From: Pelagovum pacificum
GTDB taxonomy: Bacteria; Pseudomonadota; Alphaproteobacteria; Rhodobacterales; Rhodobacteraceae
Assembly (NCBI RefSeq): GCF_016134045.1
Contig: NZ_CP065915.1
Coordinates: 2,856,501 to 2,920,500 of the forward strand
Length of the DNA: 64,000 nt
Direction of reading: 5' to 3'
In this document: positions 8,826 through 15,329 of the stretch, in pieces
How the letters are laid out: every line of letters begins with the position of its first letter
Numbering within the stretch: position 1 is the stretch's first letter
Made by a program: the position numbers and the translations under genes
The notes under the pieces: generated by a model
What the model was told of the DNA's origin: nothing
Databases searched by the model: none
Seen by the model: only the letters and a program-made list of their open reading frames with translations

Positions 8826-9059
8826 ATGCCGACTCTCATCGACGCCATCGACCGCCTCGACGCCGGGGACTGGGACGGAGCCCACGACATCGCGCAGGAC
8901 GACGACAGCAAGGACGGCGCGTGGCTGCACGCTCACATCCACCGGGTGGAAGGCGATCAGGGCAACGCCGCCTACTGGTATTCCCGCGCAGGCCGCGCGC
9001 CCTTCACCGGCACGTTCGAGGAAGAGCGTGCCGAGATGCGCCACGCCTTCACCGGCTGA
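8826..9059 (+). CDS. Small hypothetical protein (77 aa)
   Basis: A 77-residue acidic, His/Trp-containing soluble protein (DWDGAHDIAQ, AWLHAHIHRVEGD, AAYWYSRAGR). The start has AAAGGA upstream and lies 11 bases after the lactonase stop, so it is probably the last gene of the pxpA-lactonase operon. The DWDGAH and HRxEGDxxNAxYWY-like pattern looks like a conserved small protein of proteobacteria with a short helical-repeat flavour, but no function can be assigned from sequence. Confidence 0.72.
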   Translation: MPTLIDAIDRLDAGDWDGAHDIAQDDDSKDGAWLHAHIHRVEGDQGNAAYWYSRAGRAPFTGTFEEERAEMRHAFTG

Positions 9060-9104
9060 GCCGCTCCCTCATCTGGCCCGAAATACTCCCGCCGGAGGCA
9101 TCGC

Positions 9105-9533
9105 TCAGGTCGCCTGCTGCCATTCCGGCAGCGGGAAAAGACGGTCGTAGAGCCAGTTGAAGCCGAACGCGTAGACCACGTAGAACAGCGCAAACGACAC
9201 ATCCATCACCAGCGCCTGCCACAGCGTCACGCCGAGATACCAGGCGATGAAGGGCATCAGCACGAGCAGCAATCCCAGCTCGAACAGCAGGGCATGTGCG
9301 ACGCGGACGCGCGGGCTCTTCAGCGTGGTGCCCGTCAGGCTCTTCAGCACGATGTCGAAGCCGAAATTGTAGGCGAGGTTCCAGACCGTCGCGAGCGTCG
9401 CGCTGACGACCCCGACGACACCGATGTCATGGACCGGCATGTCAAAGACCACAGCGCCAAGCGGCACGACGAGGATGAGCGCGATCAGCTCGAAACTGAG
9501 GGCATGACGAAGACGGTCGAGGGGGGAGCGCAT
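9105..9533 (-). CDS. PACE family efflux transporter
   Basis: A 142-residue protein with four hydrophobic segments arranged as two repeats (FELIALILVVPLGAVVF, FDIVLKSL; LLFELGLLLVLMPFIAW, ALFYVVYAFGFNWLYD). This is the layout of the bacterial transmembrane pair domain of PACE (proteobacterial antimicrobial compound efflux) transporters such as AceI, which are proton-coupled exporters of biocides and polyamines. A glutamate falls at residue 15 (SFELIA), the position known to be essential in AceI, and a second FEL motif occurs in the second repeat. It is a single gene, convergent with the small protein gene 45 bases away. Confidence 0.85.
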   Translation of the reverse strand: MRSPLDRLRHALSFELIALILVVPLGAVVFDMPVHDIGVVGVVSATLATVWNLAYNFGFDIVLKSLTGTTLKSPRVRVAHALLFELGLLLVLMPFIAWYLGVTLWQALVMDVSFALFYVVYAFGFNWLYDRLFPLPEWQQAT

Positions 9534-9650
9534 GCGGCGACCTCACGTTGGCTGCCGGGTCGTCCCGGCCTCTGGTCCATGATGGGGAGGTCGTCCTCGC
9601 TTCTGGGCCATATGGGACAGGCACCCGACGGGGGCAAGTCCGCACAAGAC

Positions 9651-9681
9651 AAAACGCCCCCGGATCGCTCCGGGGGCGCTT
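9651..9681 (-). terminator. Rho-independent terminator of the PQQ dehydrogenase operon
   Basis: A perfect 10-bp stem CGCCCCCGGA (9655-9664) pairs with 9669-9678 around a TCGC loop. On the minus strand it is followed by TTTT, and it lies 20 bases after the stop of the PQQ dehydrogenase gene. A shorter TTT tract on the plus side could make it weakly bidirectional. Confidence 0.85.
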
Positions 9682-9700
9682 TGACGTCAGGCTTGGCCGA

Positions 9701-12208
9701 TCATTCCGGCAGGGCGTAAGCCACCATGTAGTCGCCGATCGGCGTCTCCATGAAGTGATGCCCCGTCGCGGCGATCATCACGTACTGGCGGCCGTCGATC
9801 TCGTAGGTGATCGGGTTGGCCTGCCCGCCTGCGGGCAGCACGTCGGACCAGACCGTCTCACCCGTCTCGATGTCGATGGCACGGATCAGGTTGTCCGTCG
9901 CGGCGCCGATGAAGACGAGGCCACCGGCGGTGATGACCGCGCCACCGTTGTTCGGCGTGCCGATGTTGAACGGCATGTAGGACGGGATGCCGAACGGGCC
10001 GTTGCGGCGCGCTGTGCCGAGCGGACGGTCCCAGACGGTCTCGCCCGTTTCGATGTCGATCGCGCGGATGCCACCGTAGGGAGGACGCACGCAGGGCATG
10101 CCGGTGTACTCGTTCCGCCAGCCGGCGTTCACGTTGATGCCGTAGGGCGATCCGGCCTGCGGATCGGCGGCCCCTTCGGCACCCGCGCTGCCTTCACCTG
10201 CCTGCTGCTCGTTGATCGGAACGGACGTCACTTCGTCCCGCGGCACCAGCCGGTTGTAGTTCGGCACATCGTTGTAGTTGGCGATGATGAGCCCGCGCTC
10301 GGGATCGACCGCGACGGAACCCCAGTCGGACCCGCCGTTGTAGCCGGGGTACTGGATCCACGGCTGGTCGGAGGACGGCGGCGTCAGGTAGCCGTCGTAG
10401 TTCGCGCGGCGGAACTGGATGCGGCACCAGAGCTGGTCGATCGGCGTGAAGCCCCAGGCGTCCCGCTCCTCGAGCGGCTCCATCCGCAGCGTGTGCCATG
10501 CGGAAACCGGCTGCGTCTCGGAGATGAAGTCCGGCTCGATCTCGCCGAGCGAGGGGGCCTCCACTTCGTCCACCGGCGTCAGAGGTTCACCCGTCGCGCG
10601 GTCGAGGATGTAGATGTCGCCCTGCTTGGACGGCAGAATGATCGCCGGCGTTCCCTGATAGTCGATCAGCGTCGACTGGCTGCCGAGGTCGTAGTCCCAG
10701 ACGTCGTGGCGCACGGTCTGGAAGCTCCACTCCACCTCGCCCGTGGCCGCGTTCAGCGCGACCAGCGACGTGGCAAACTCGTTCTCGGCCTCGGTCCGGT
10801 TGGAGCCGTAATAGTCGACCGAAGAGTTGCCCATCGGCAGGTAGACCATGTCGAGCTCTTCATCGCCCACGGCTGCGGTCCACATGTTCGGCGTACCGCG
10901 CGTGTAGACTTCGCCCTCGGCCGGGCCGTCGGAATTGTCCGGGTTGGCGAGGTCCCAGGCCCACTGGAATTCGCCGGTCAGCACGTCGTAGCCCCGGATC
11001 ACGCCGGATGGCGCATCCTCGGCCTGCCCGTCCTTCACCTGCGCGCCAGTGATGAGCACGCCGTTCACGACGACGGGCGGCGCGGTCACGGCATACCAGC
11101 CGGGAACGCGTTCGCCGATGTCCTGCCAGAGGTCGACGGTGCCATTCTCGCCGAAGTCCTCGCACGGCGCGCCGGTGGCGGCGTCGACCGCGACGAGTTT
11201 CGCATCGAGCGTTCCCTCGATCACGCGGGTGGCACAGATGTCACCCTCGGCGGCCTCGGGGTTGGTGTAGGCGGTCACGCCCCGGCAGGACGCGGAATAG
11301 GGGATCGCCTCGTCCGGCACGCCGGGATCGAAGCGCCAGTTTTCCTCGCCAGTGGCGCCGTCGATGGAAATCAGGATGTTCTTCGCGGAGCAGAGCAGCA
11401 GGTCGTTGCCGAGCTTCAGCGGAGTCGTCTCGGCGGCATACTTGCCGTCGGCGGCTTCGCTCGGCATGTCGCCGGTGCGGAAGACGAAGGCCTGCTCGAG
11501 CTCGCCGACGTTCTCGGCGGTGATCTGGTCGAGCGGCGAGAAGCGGGTCGCAGCGGCATCGCCACCGTAGAACGGCCAGTCAGCACCGACATCGGGCAGA
11601 ACCGACGCCATGGACGCGTCGGGTGCCGCATCGGCCTCCTCCGGCGCCTCGGCGGTATCGGCATCTTCGGCTGTGGAGTCTTCGGTTGCAGCCTCTTCGG
11701 AAGCGTCTGCTTCCGTTGCGTCTTCGGCTTCGGGTTCGTCTTCGGCCTCAGGCGCGGAGTCCATTTCGGCTGCCGGCTCTTCGGCTTCGGGCGCCGCGTC
11801 TTCAGCGGGCTCCTCGGCCTCTGCGGCGGCGGGTTCTTCGGCCTCCGGTGCAGCGTCGTCTTCGGCCTCGGGAGCATCTTCGGTCGCGGCGTCCGCTTCC
11901 GGAGCGTCCTCGGTCACCGCGTCGCTCTCGGCCGCGTCGGTTTCCGTGGCTTCGGTCTCGGGGGCCTCTTCGTCGTCGACGACCTCCTCGAGCGGCTCGG
12001 CCGCGTCTTCGGTGGGTTCGACCGCCTCGGCGGCGGGCGCGTCCTCGGTGGCGGCGTCGGGCGCGACCTCGTCCGTGTCAGGCGCGGCGTCGGTCGCGGG
12101 GGCTTCTGTTGTTGTGTCGTCGGCGGGTTCGTCCTGCGCCATCAGCACCGCCGGCGGAGCGGCGAGCGTGGCGACGAGGGCGATCATCGATACTGAGCGA
12201 TAGGACAT
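9701..12208 (-). CDS. PQQ-dependent membrane-associated dehydrogenase, catalytic subunit, with long acidic N-terminal linker
   Basis: An 835-residue quinoprotein. Residues 1-24 form a signal peptide (MSYRSVSMIALVATLAAPPAVLMA). Residues 25-199 are almost only Ala, Glu, Asp, Pro and Thr, with no Lys or Arg. From about residue 210 (DWPFYGGDAAATRFSPLDQI) a standard eight-bladed PQQ domain begins, with TTPLKLGNDLLL, the repeated tryptophan-docking type blades (DIETGETVW) and IAATGHHFMET near the end. The domain belongs to the glucose/quinate/polyol dehydrogenase group that feeds electrons to ubiquinone. The membrane anchor is a separate upstream gene, as in SldAB polyol dehydrogenases. The substrate cannot be read from sequence, and no PQQ synthesis genes are in the window. 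Confidence 0.88.
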   Translation of the reverse strand: MSYRSVSMIALVATLAAPPAVLMAQDEPADDTTTEAPATDAAPDTDEVAPDAATEDAPAAEAVEPTEDAAEPLEEVVDDEEAPETEATETDAAESDAVTEDAPEADAATEDAPEAEDDAAPEAEEPAAAEAEEPAEDAAPEAEEPAAEMDSAPEAEDEPEAEDATEADASEEAATEDSTAEDADTAEAPEEADAAPDASMASVLPDVGADWPFYGGDAAATRFSPLDQITAENVGELEQAFVFRTGDMPSEAADGKYAAETTPLKLGNDLLLCSAKNILISIDGATGEENWRFDPGVPDEAIPYSASCRGVTAYTNPEAAEGDICATRVIEGTLDAKLVAVDAATGAPCEDFGENGTVDLWQDIGERVPGWYAVTAPPVVVNGVLITGAQVKDGQAEDAPSGVIRGYDVLTGEFQWAWDLANPDNSDGPAEGEVYTRGTPNMWTAAVGDEELDMVYLPMGNSSVDYYGSNRTEAENEFATSLVALNAATGEVEWSFQTVRHDVWDYDLGSQSTLIDYQGTPAIILPSKQGDIYILDRATGEPLTPVDEVEAPSLGEIEPDFISETQPVSAWHTLRMEPLEERDAWGFTPIDQLWCRIQFRRANYDGYLTPPSSDQPWIQYPGYNGGSDWGSVAVDPERGLIIANYNDVPNYNRLVPRDEVTSVPINEQQAGEGSAGAEGAADPQAGSPYGINVNAGWRNEYTGMPCVRPPYGGIRAIDIETGETVWDRPLGTARRNGPFGIPSYMPFNIGTPNNGGAVITAGGLVFIGAATDNLIRAIDIETGETVWSDVLPAGGQANPITYEIDGRQYVMIAATGHHFMETPIGDYMVAYALPE
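11612..12136 (-). repeat. Low-complexity acidic (A/E/D/P/T) coding repeat
   Basis: This stretch encodes residues 25-199 of the PQQ dehydrogenase, made of imperfect short units such as EAEEPAAE, TEDAPEA and DAAPEAE. No basic residue occurs in it. The repetitive DNA (cttcggc/cctcggc units) makes a long Ser/Ala-rich frame on the other strand, which is a by-product. Confidence 0.9.
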
Positions 12209-12234
12209 CGGCGTGACTTTCAGTTCGGGAATGT

Positions 12235-12591
12235 TCAGCGGCGGCGGGCGAGTGCGGGAATGCAGAGCAGCACGAGCACCAGGATCAGGGTCGGCGCGAC
12301 GAGGCGGGGCAGCTGTGCCCACCAGTCCATGCCGACTTCCCAGAACGCCCAGACCACGGTGCCGCCCCACGTCAGCAGGAAGACCCAGACCGCAGCCATG
12401 CTGCGCATGTTCAACAGAACGCCCGTCACGACGAGGCCAGCCCCGGCGAGGCCATAGTACCAGCTGCCACCAAGCGCGATGAGCCAGACGCCAAGCGCGA
12501 AGATGATTGCGCCGAGCAGGATGCAGATCCACCCGAGCAGCGTGACGGCCCAGCCGCCGCCTCGGGTTGAGTGGGAGGTAATGTCAGTCAT
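12235..12591 (-). CDS. Small membrane subunit of PQQ dehydrogenase (SldB-like / mGDH N-terminal domain)
   Basis: A 118-residue protein with four to five hydrophobic segments (WICILLGAIIFALGVWLIALGG, YYGLAGAGLVVTGVLL, VWVFLLTWGGTVVWAFWEVG, TLILVLVLLCIPAL). The sequence resembles the N-terminal membrane domain of quinoprotein glucose dehydrogenase, including GGSWYYGLAG and FWEVGMDWWAQLPRLVAP. Here it is a free-standing protein 26 bases upstream of the catalytic subunit, the arrangement of SldB/SldA glycerol (polyol) dehydrogenase. It presumably anchors the enzyme and carries the quinone contact. The ATG at 12591 begins MTDITSH; the open frame upstream is not needed. Confidence 0.82.
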   Translation of the reverse strand: MTDITSHSTRGGGWAVTLLGWICILLGAIIFALGVWLIALGGSWYYGLAGAGLVVTGVLLNMRSMAAVWVFLLTWGGTVVWAFWEVGMDWWAQLPRLVAPTLILVLVLLCIPALARRR

Positions 12592-12713
12592 GGGCGCCTC
12601 TTGAATTCGGACATCGGCGGCACTCCGCCGGTTCCACGGAGTGTCCGATGACTTAACGGAGAGGTCAGGGAACCGTTCCGTCCTGCGACAGAAAGTCTTG
12701 CGGAAAGGTCCGT

Positions 12714-13316
12714 TTATCCGACGAGACGGATGATGAGGGTGATCCCGCCAGCGATAAAGAAGAATGCGAACAGCGCGAACAACCCGTCCCGAACCAGCAA
12801 CGAGAGCGAGAACAGGACCACCGCCGCGCCGATGATGGACGACGAGAAGGGCACGAATTCCAGCAGCGGCATGACCGATCCGCAGATCAGACAGGCAAGC
12901 TCGGTGATCCAGTTGAACGGCTTCTTCACCAGGAACGACAGCCGTTCCTTCGTCCAGCGGTCGAGGAAATCCGCCGGCTTCTTCATGTAGCCGATGCCCT
13001 TGGTGAGCTTCTCGGTCTCGACCGTGCGGCGCATCAACCAGTCCGGCAGCCACAGGTGATCGCGGTTCAGCAACATTTGCACCGAGACGAGCGCGATCAG
13101 CAGGCCACAGAGCGACGAGAACAGCGGGATGCCGGACAACGGGGTGACAACCGCCAGCGCGGGCGCCATCAGCACGGGCACGAAAGAGGCCTCGCCGAGG
13201 CTTTCGACCACTTCGCGCATACTGGTCTTTTCGCCGGTCGCCGCCCGCTCGAGGCTGTCGACGACGCCCCGTACGGAATCGATGGCACCGTCGTTCGCTT
13301 GATCTGGCGTTTTCAT
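12714..13316 (-). CDS. exoD: ExoD-like exopolysaccharide synthesis family membrane protein
   Basis: A 200-residue protein matching the ExoD family: MREVVESLGEASFVPVLMAPALAVVTPLSGIP, then LICGSVMPLLEFVPFSSSIIG and a hydrophobic C-terminal pair (VLFSLSLLVRDGLFALFAFFFIAGGI). ExoD was named in Sinorhizobium for effects on exopolysaccharide and alkali sensitivity, but its biochemical role is unclear. It overlaps the cytochrome c gene by ATGA, so it is co-transcribed with the oxidase operon. That location argues for a membrane or envelope role linked to respiration or pH rather than polymer synthesis itself. Confidence 0.83.
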   Translation of the reverse strand: MKTPDQANDGAIDSVRGVVDSLERAATGEKTSMREVVESLGEASFVPVLMAPALAVVTPLSGIPLFSSLCGLLIALVSVQMLLNRDHLWLPDWLMRRTVETEKLTKGIGYMKKPADFLDRWTKERLSFLVKKPFNWITELACLICGSVMPLLEFVPFSSSIIGAAVVLFSLSLLVRDGLFALFAFFFIAGGITLIIRLVG

Positions 13317-14350
13317 TCTTGCGAAACCTCGTCGCCTTCCGCCGGTTCCAAGCTGGCGAACCACGCGGCGAGCGCGTCGATCTCCTCGTCCGTCAGCTCC
13401 TCGGCGGCGATGGTCATCTTCTCCGACCCGGTCCTTCCGCCGTCCCGCCAGAGGCGGAGCTGCGTCGCGAGGTAAGCTTCGTCCTGTCCCGAGAGCGACG
13501 GGAAGCGCTGCGCCTCCGTCTGGCCGGGTCCGTGGCAGGCCGTGCAGGCGGGCACATCGTTGCTGCCGCGCGTGGCGAGCGTCTCTCCCTCGGCGGAGCC
13601 TTCGCCCGCCGGGCGCTCGATCGGCGTCTGCGCGAAATACTCGGCGAGATCGAGGTGGGCGGTCTGCGGCACGTCCGTCGCGGCCTGCTCCATGATCCCG
13701 CTTTCGCGGTCGCCCGCGTGGTAGGCCTGAAGCTCCGCCGCGATGTAGTCCGCCGACAGGATGTCGAGGCGCGGCACGTGGCTGTCGACGTCGATGTGGC
13801 AGCCCGCGCAATAGCCGGCCCCGGCCGGTCCGTCCTCGCCGACTTCGGTCAGGGCGCGCTGTGCCTCGGGCTCGATGCCCTCTTGCACGGCGACAAGGTA
13901 GGCCACGACGGGCCAGACTTCCTCTTCCCGGCCGACGCCGGGCCAGGCGGGCATGCCGCTCATCTTGATGCCGTTGTAGACGATCCAGTGAAGCTCGTTC
14001 GGCTCCCAATCTTCGACCGCGTCGTAGATGTGGGGCGGCGCGGGCAGCATCGCGCGCATTGTCGCTGTACGCTCTTCTCCGGGGACGGAGTGGCAGTCGG
14101 CGCAGGCACTGTCATAGTGCCGCGCGCCGAGTTCGATCATCGCCGGATCGGACAGGTTGTCCGGCACCTCGTCCTCGGGCATCGCCCGCAGCCCGACGGA
14201 GTTGCGGAAGGTCGAGTGCAGCACCCAGCTGACGCCCGGCCAGTGCCCCACCTGCGCGGACACGTTGTAGAGGCCGAAGCCCACGACGGCGCCGCCGCCG
14301 ATGGCGCCGAGCAGGGCGAGCACGCCAAGGGTGCGCAGGACCATCTTCAT
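13313..14350 (-). CDS. Membrane-anchored triheme cytochrome c
   Basis: A 345-residue protein with an N-terminal membrane anchor (residues about 6-28) and three heme-c sites: CADCH at 83-87, CAGCH at 181-185 and CTACH at 269-273. Candidate axial Met ligands follow each (for example KMSGMPAWPG at about 130). It thus looks like a short cytochrome c domain plus a c4-type diheme pair. In the operon it follows ctaG and the oxidase subunits, so it probably donates electrons to the caa3-type oxidase or to another acceptor. Both ends overlap neighbours by four bases. Confidence 0.87.
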   Translation of the reverse strand: MKMVLRTLGVLALLGAIGGGAVVGFGLYNVSAQVGHWPGVSWVLHSTFRNSVGLRAMPEDEVPDNLSDPAMIELGARHYDSACADCHSVPGEERTATMRAMLPAPPHIYDAVEDWEPNELHWIVYNGIKMSGMPAWPGVGREEEVWPVVAYLVAVQEGIEPEAQRALTEVGEDGPAGAGYCAGCHIDVDSHVPRLDILSADYIAAELQAYHAGDRESGIMEQAATDVPQTAHLDLAEYFAQTPIERPAGEGSAEGETLATRGSNDVPACTACHGPGQTEAQRFPSLSGQDEAYLATQLRLWRDGGRTGSEKMTIAAEELTDEEIDALAAWFASLEPAEGDEVSQE

Positions 14351-14928
14351 GCCGTGGCCTCCTCCTCCGACAGGGCGCGCGAGGTCAGCCAGAGCCCCGC
14401 CACAAGATAGACCGGCGTGCCGACCGCCAGCATGATCATGCCGCCGAACTGCTGCGCGGAGACGTTCGGCTCCGTGCCGCAGAAGGCATAGTAGAGGTCA
14501 CGCGGCGCGAGGATCAGCAAGGCGCCGAGCAACGTCATGTGCATCGACGTCAGCAACAGCCCCCCTGCCCCGGCGAGCGGATGCGTCGCCCGAAGGCACC
14601 CGGCCCAGACCAGCAGACCGACGACGAGAAAACTCGCCTGTTCGGCGACGAAGGCCGCATTTTCCGTCCGGGCGGCGCCGTGCAGGCGCGGCAGGTGCCA
14701 GCCCCAGACGACCGCGAACTCGAGCACCGCCGCCATCAGCGGCGCAATGGCCAGCAGCGCGCTGACCTTCGGCAGGCCGAGCACCAGCAGCGGCGCGACG
14801 ATCGCGACCAGAGCCATGTGACGGATCATGTGGACCGGGAAGCCGGGCCACCACGTCTCCATCGGCAGCAGCCAGACCATCGCCAGCAGCATGATGCCGA
14901 TCATCAGGAAGCCGGGCCGAACGCTCAT
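14347..14928 (-). CDS. ctaG: Cytochrome c oxidase assembly protein, caa3-type CtaG
   Basis: A 193-residue polytopic membrane protein of the caa3_CtaG family. Its hydrophobic segments include FLMIGIMLLAMVWLLP, MALVAIVAPLLVLGL and MIMLAVGTPVYLVAGLWL. The family histidines are visible in FPVHMIRHMALV and LLTSMHMTLLGALL. These proteins help assemble the copper centre of caa3 oxidases. The ATG at 14928 (MSVRPGF) overlaps the upstream stop by four bases, as does its own stop with the cytochrome c gene. Confidence 0.85.
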   Translation of the reverse strand: MSVRPGFLMIGIMLLAMVWLLPMETWWPGFPVHMIRHMALVAIVAPLLVLGLPKVSALLAIAPLMAAVLEFAVVWGWHLPRLHGAARTENAAFVAEQASFLVVGLLVWAGCLRATHPLAGAGGLLLTSMHMTLLGALLILAPRDLYYAFCGTEPNVSAQQFGGMIMLAVGTPVYLVAGLWLTSRALSEEEATA

Positions 14929-15329
14929 GTGCAGCCTCGCAGCAGCACGAGCGGCATCGTCACGTAGACCACGCCGATGAAACTGATGATGGCCAGCAGG
15001 AACGCCGCGTGCCCGAGGAACTGGTGCCGGTCTTCCGCCTCGCCCTCGGGGTTGGAGAAGTCGCCGGTGTTGGTCACGTCCCACTGCCGGAACGACCGGA
15101 AACCGACCCACGCGATGCTGGCCAGCGCCACCACCGACATGAGGATCAGCGCGAGGCGCACGCCATCGGTGCCGCCCGCCTTCTCGCAGGCGATGGCGAT
15201 GGTGCAGTAGCAGACGAGGAAATGCGCCGCCCAGATCACCGGCGCGGCGGTGATGCGGATCAGGCTCTCGGCCTCCTCGCGGAACTCGGCGCGCTCCTCG
15301 TCGCGGCGGGGCTGGCGTTCCTCGGTCAT
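14925..15329 (-). CDS. Oxidase-operon membrane protein of unknown function (134 aa)
   Basis: A 134-residue protein with a charged N-terminus (residues 1-25) and three hydrophobic segments: AAPVIWAAHFLVCYCTIAIAC, ALILMSVVALASIAWVGF and AAFLLAIISFIGVVYVTMPLVLL. No cofactor motif is evident beyond a Cys pair in CYCTIAIAC. It overlaps both the oxidase subunit I-III gene and ctaG by ATGA. Small proteins at this position are common in caa3-type operons and may assist assembly; that role is inferred from position only. Confidence 0.8.
   Translation of the reverse strand: MTEERQPRRDEERAEFREEAESLIRITAAPVIWAAHFLVCYCTIAIACEKAGGTDGVRLALILMSVVALASIAWVGFRSFRQWDVTNTGDFSNPEGEAEDRHQFLGHAAFLLAIISFIGVVYVTMPLVLLRGCT

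Noticed and set aside
9548..12203. Very long plus-strand open frame opposite the PQQ dehydrogenase, and a Ser/Ala-rich frame opposite the acidic repeat
   Set aside because: They lie antisense to a clear quinoprotein, have Arg/His/Val- or Ser/Ala-biased compositions typical of GC-rich antisense frames and no ribosome site. They arise from codon bias and the repeat.
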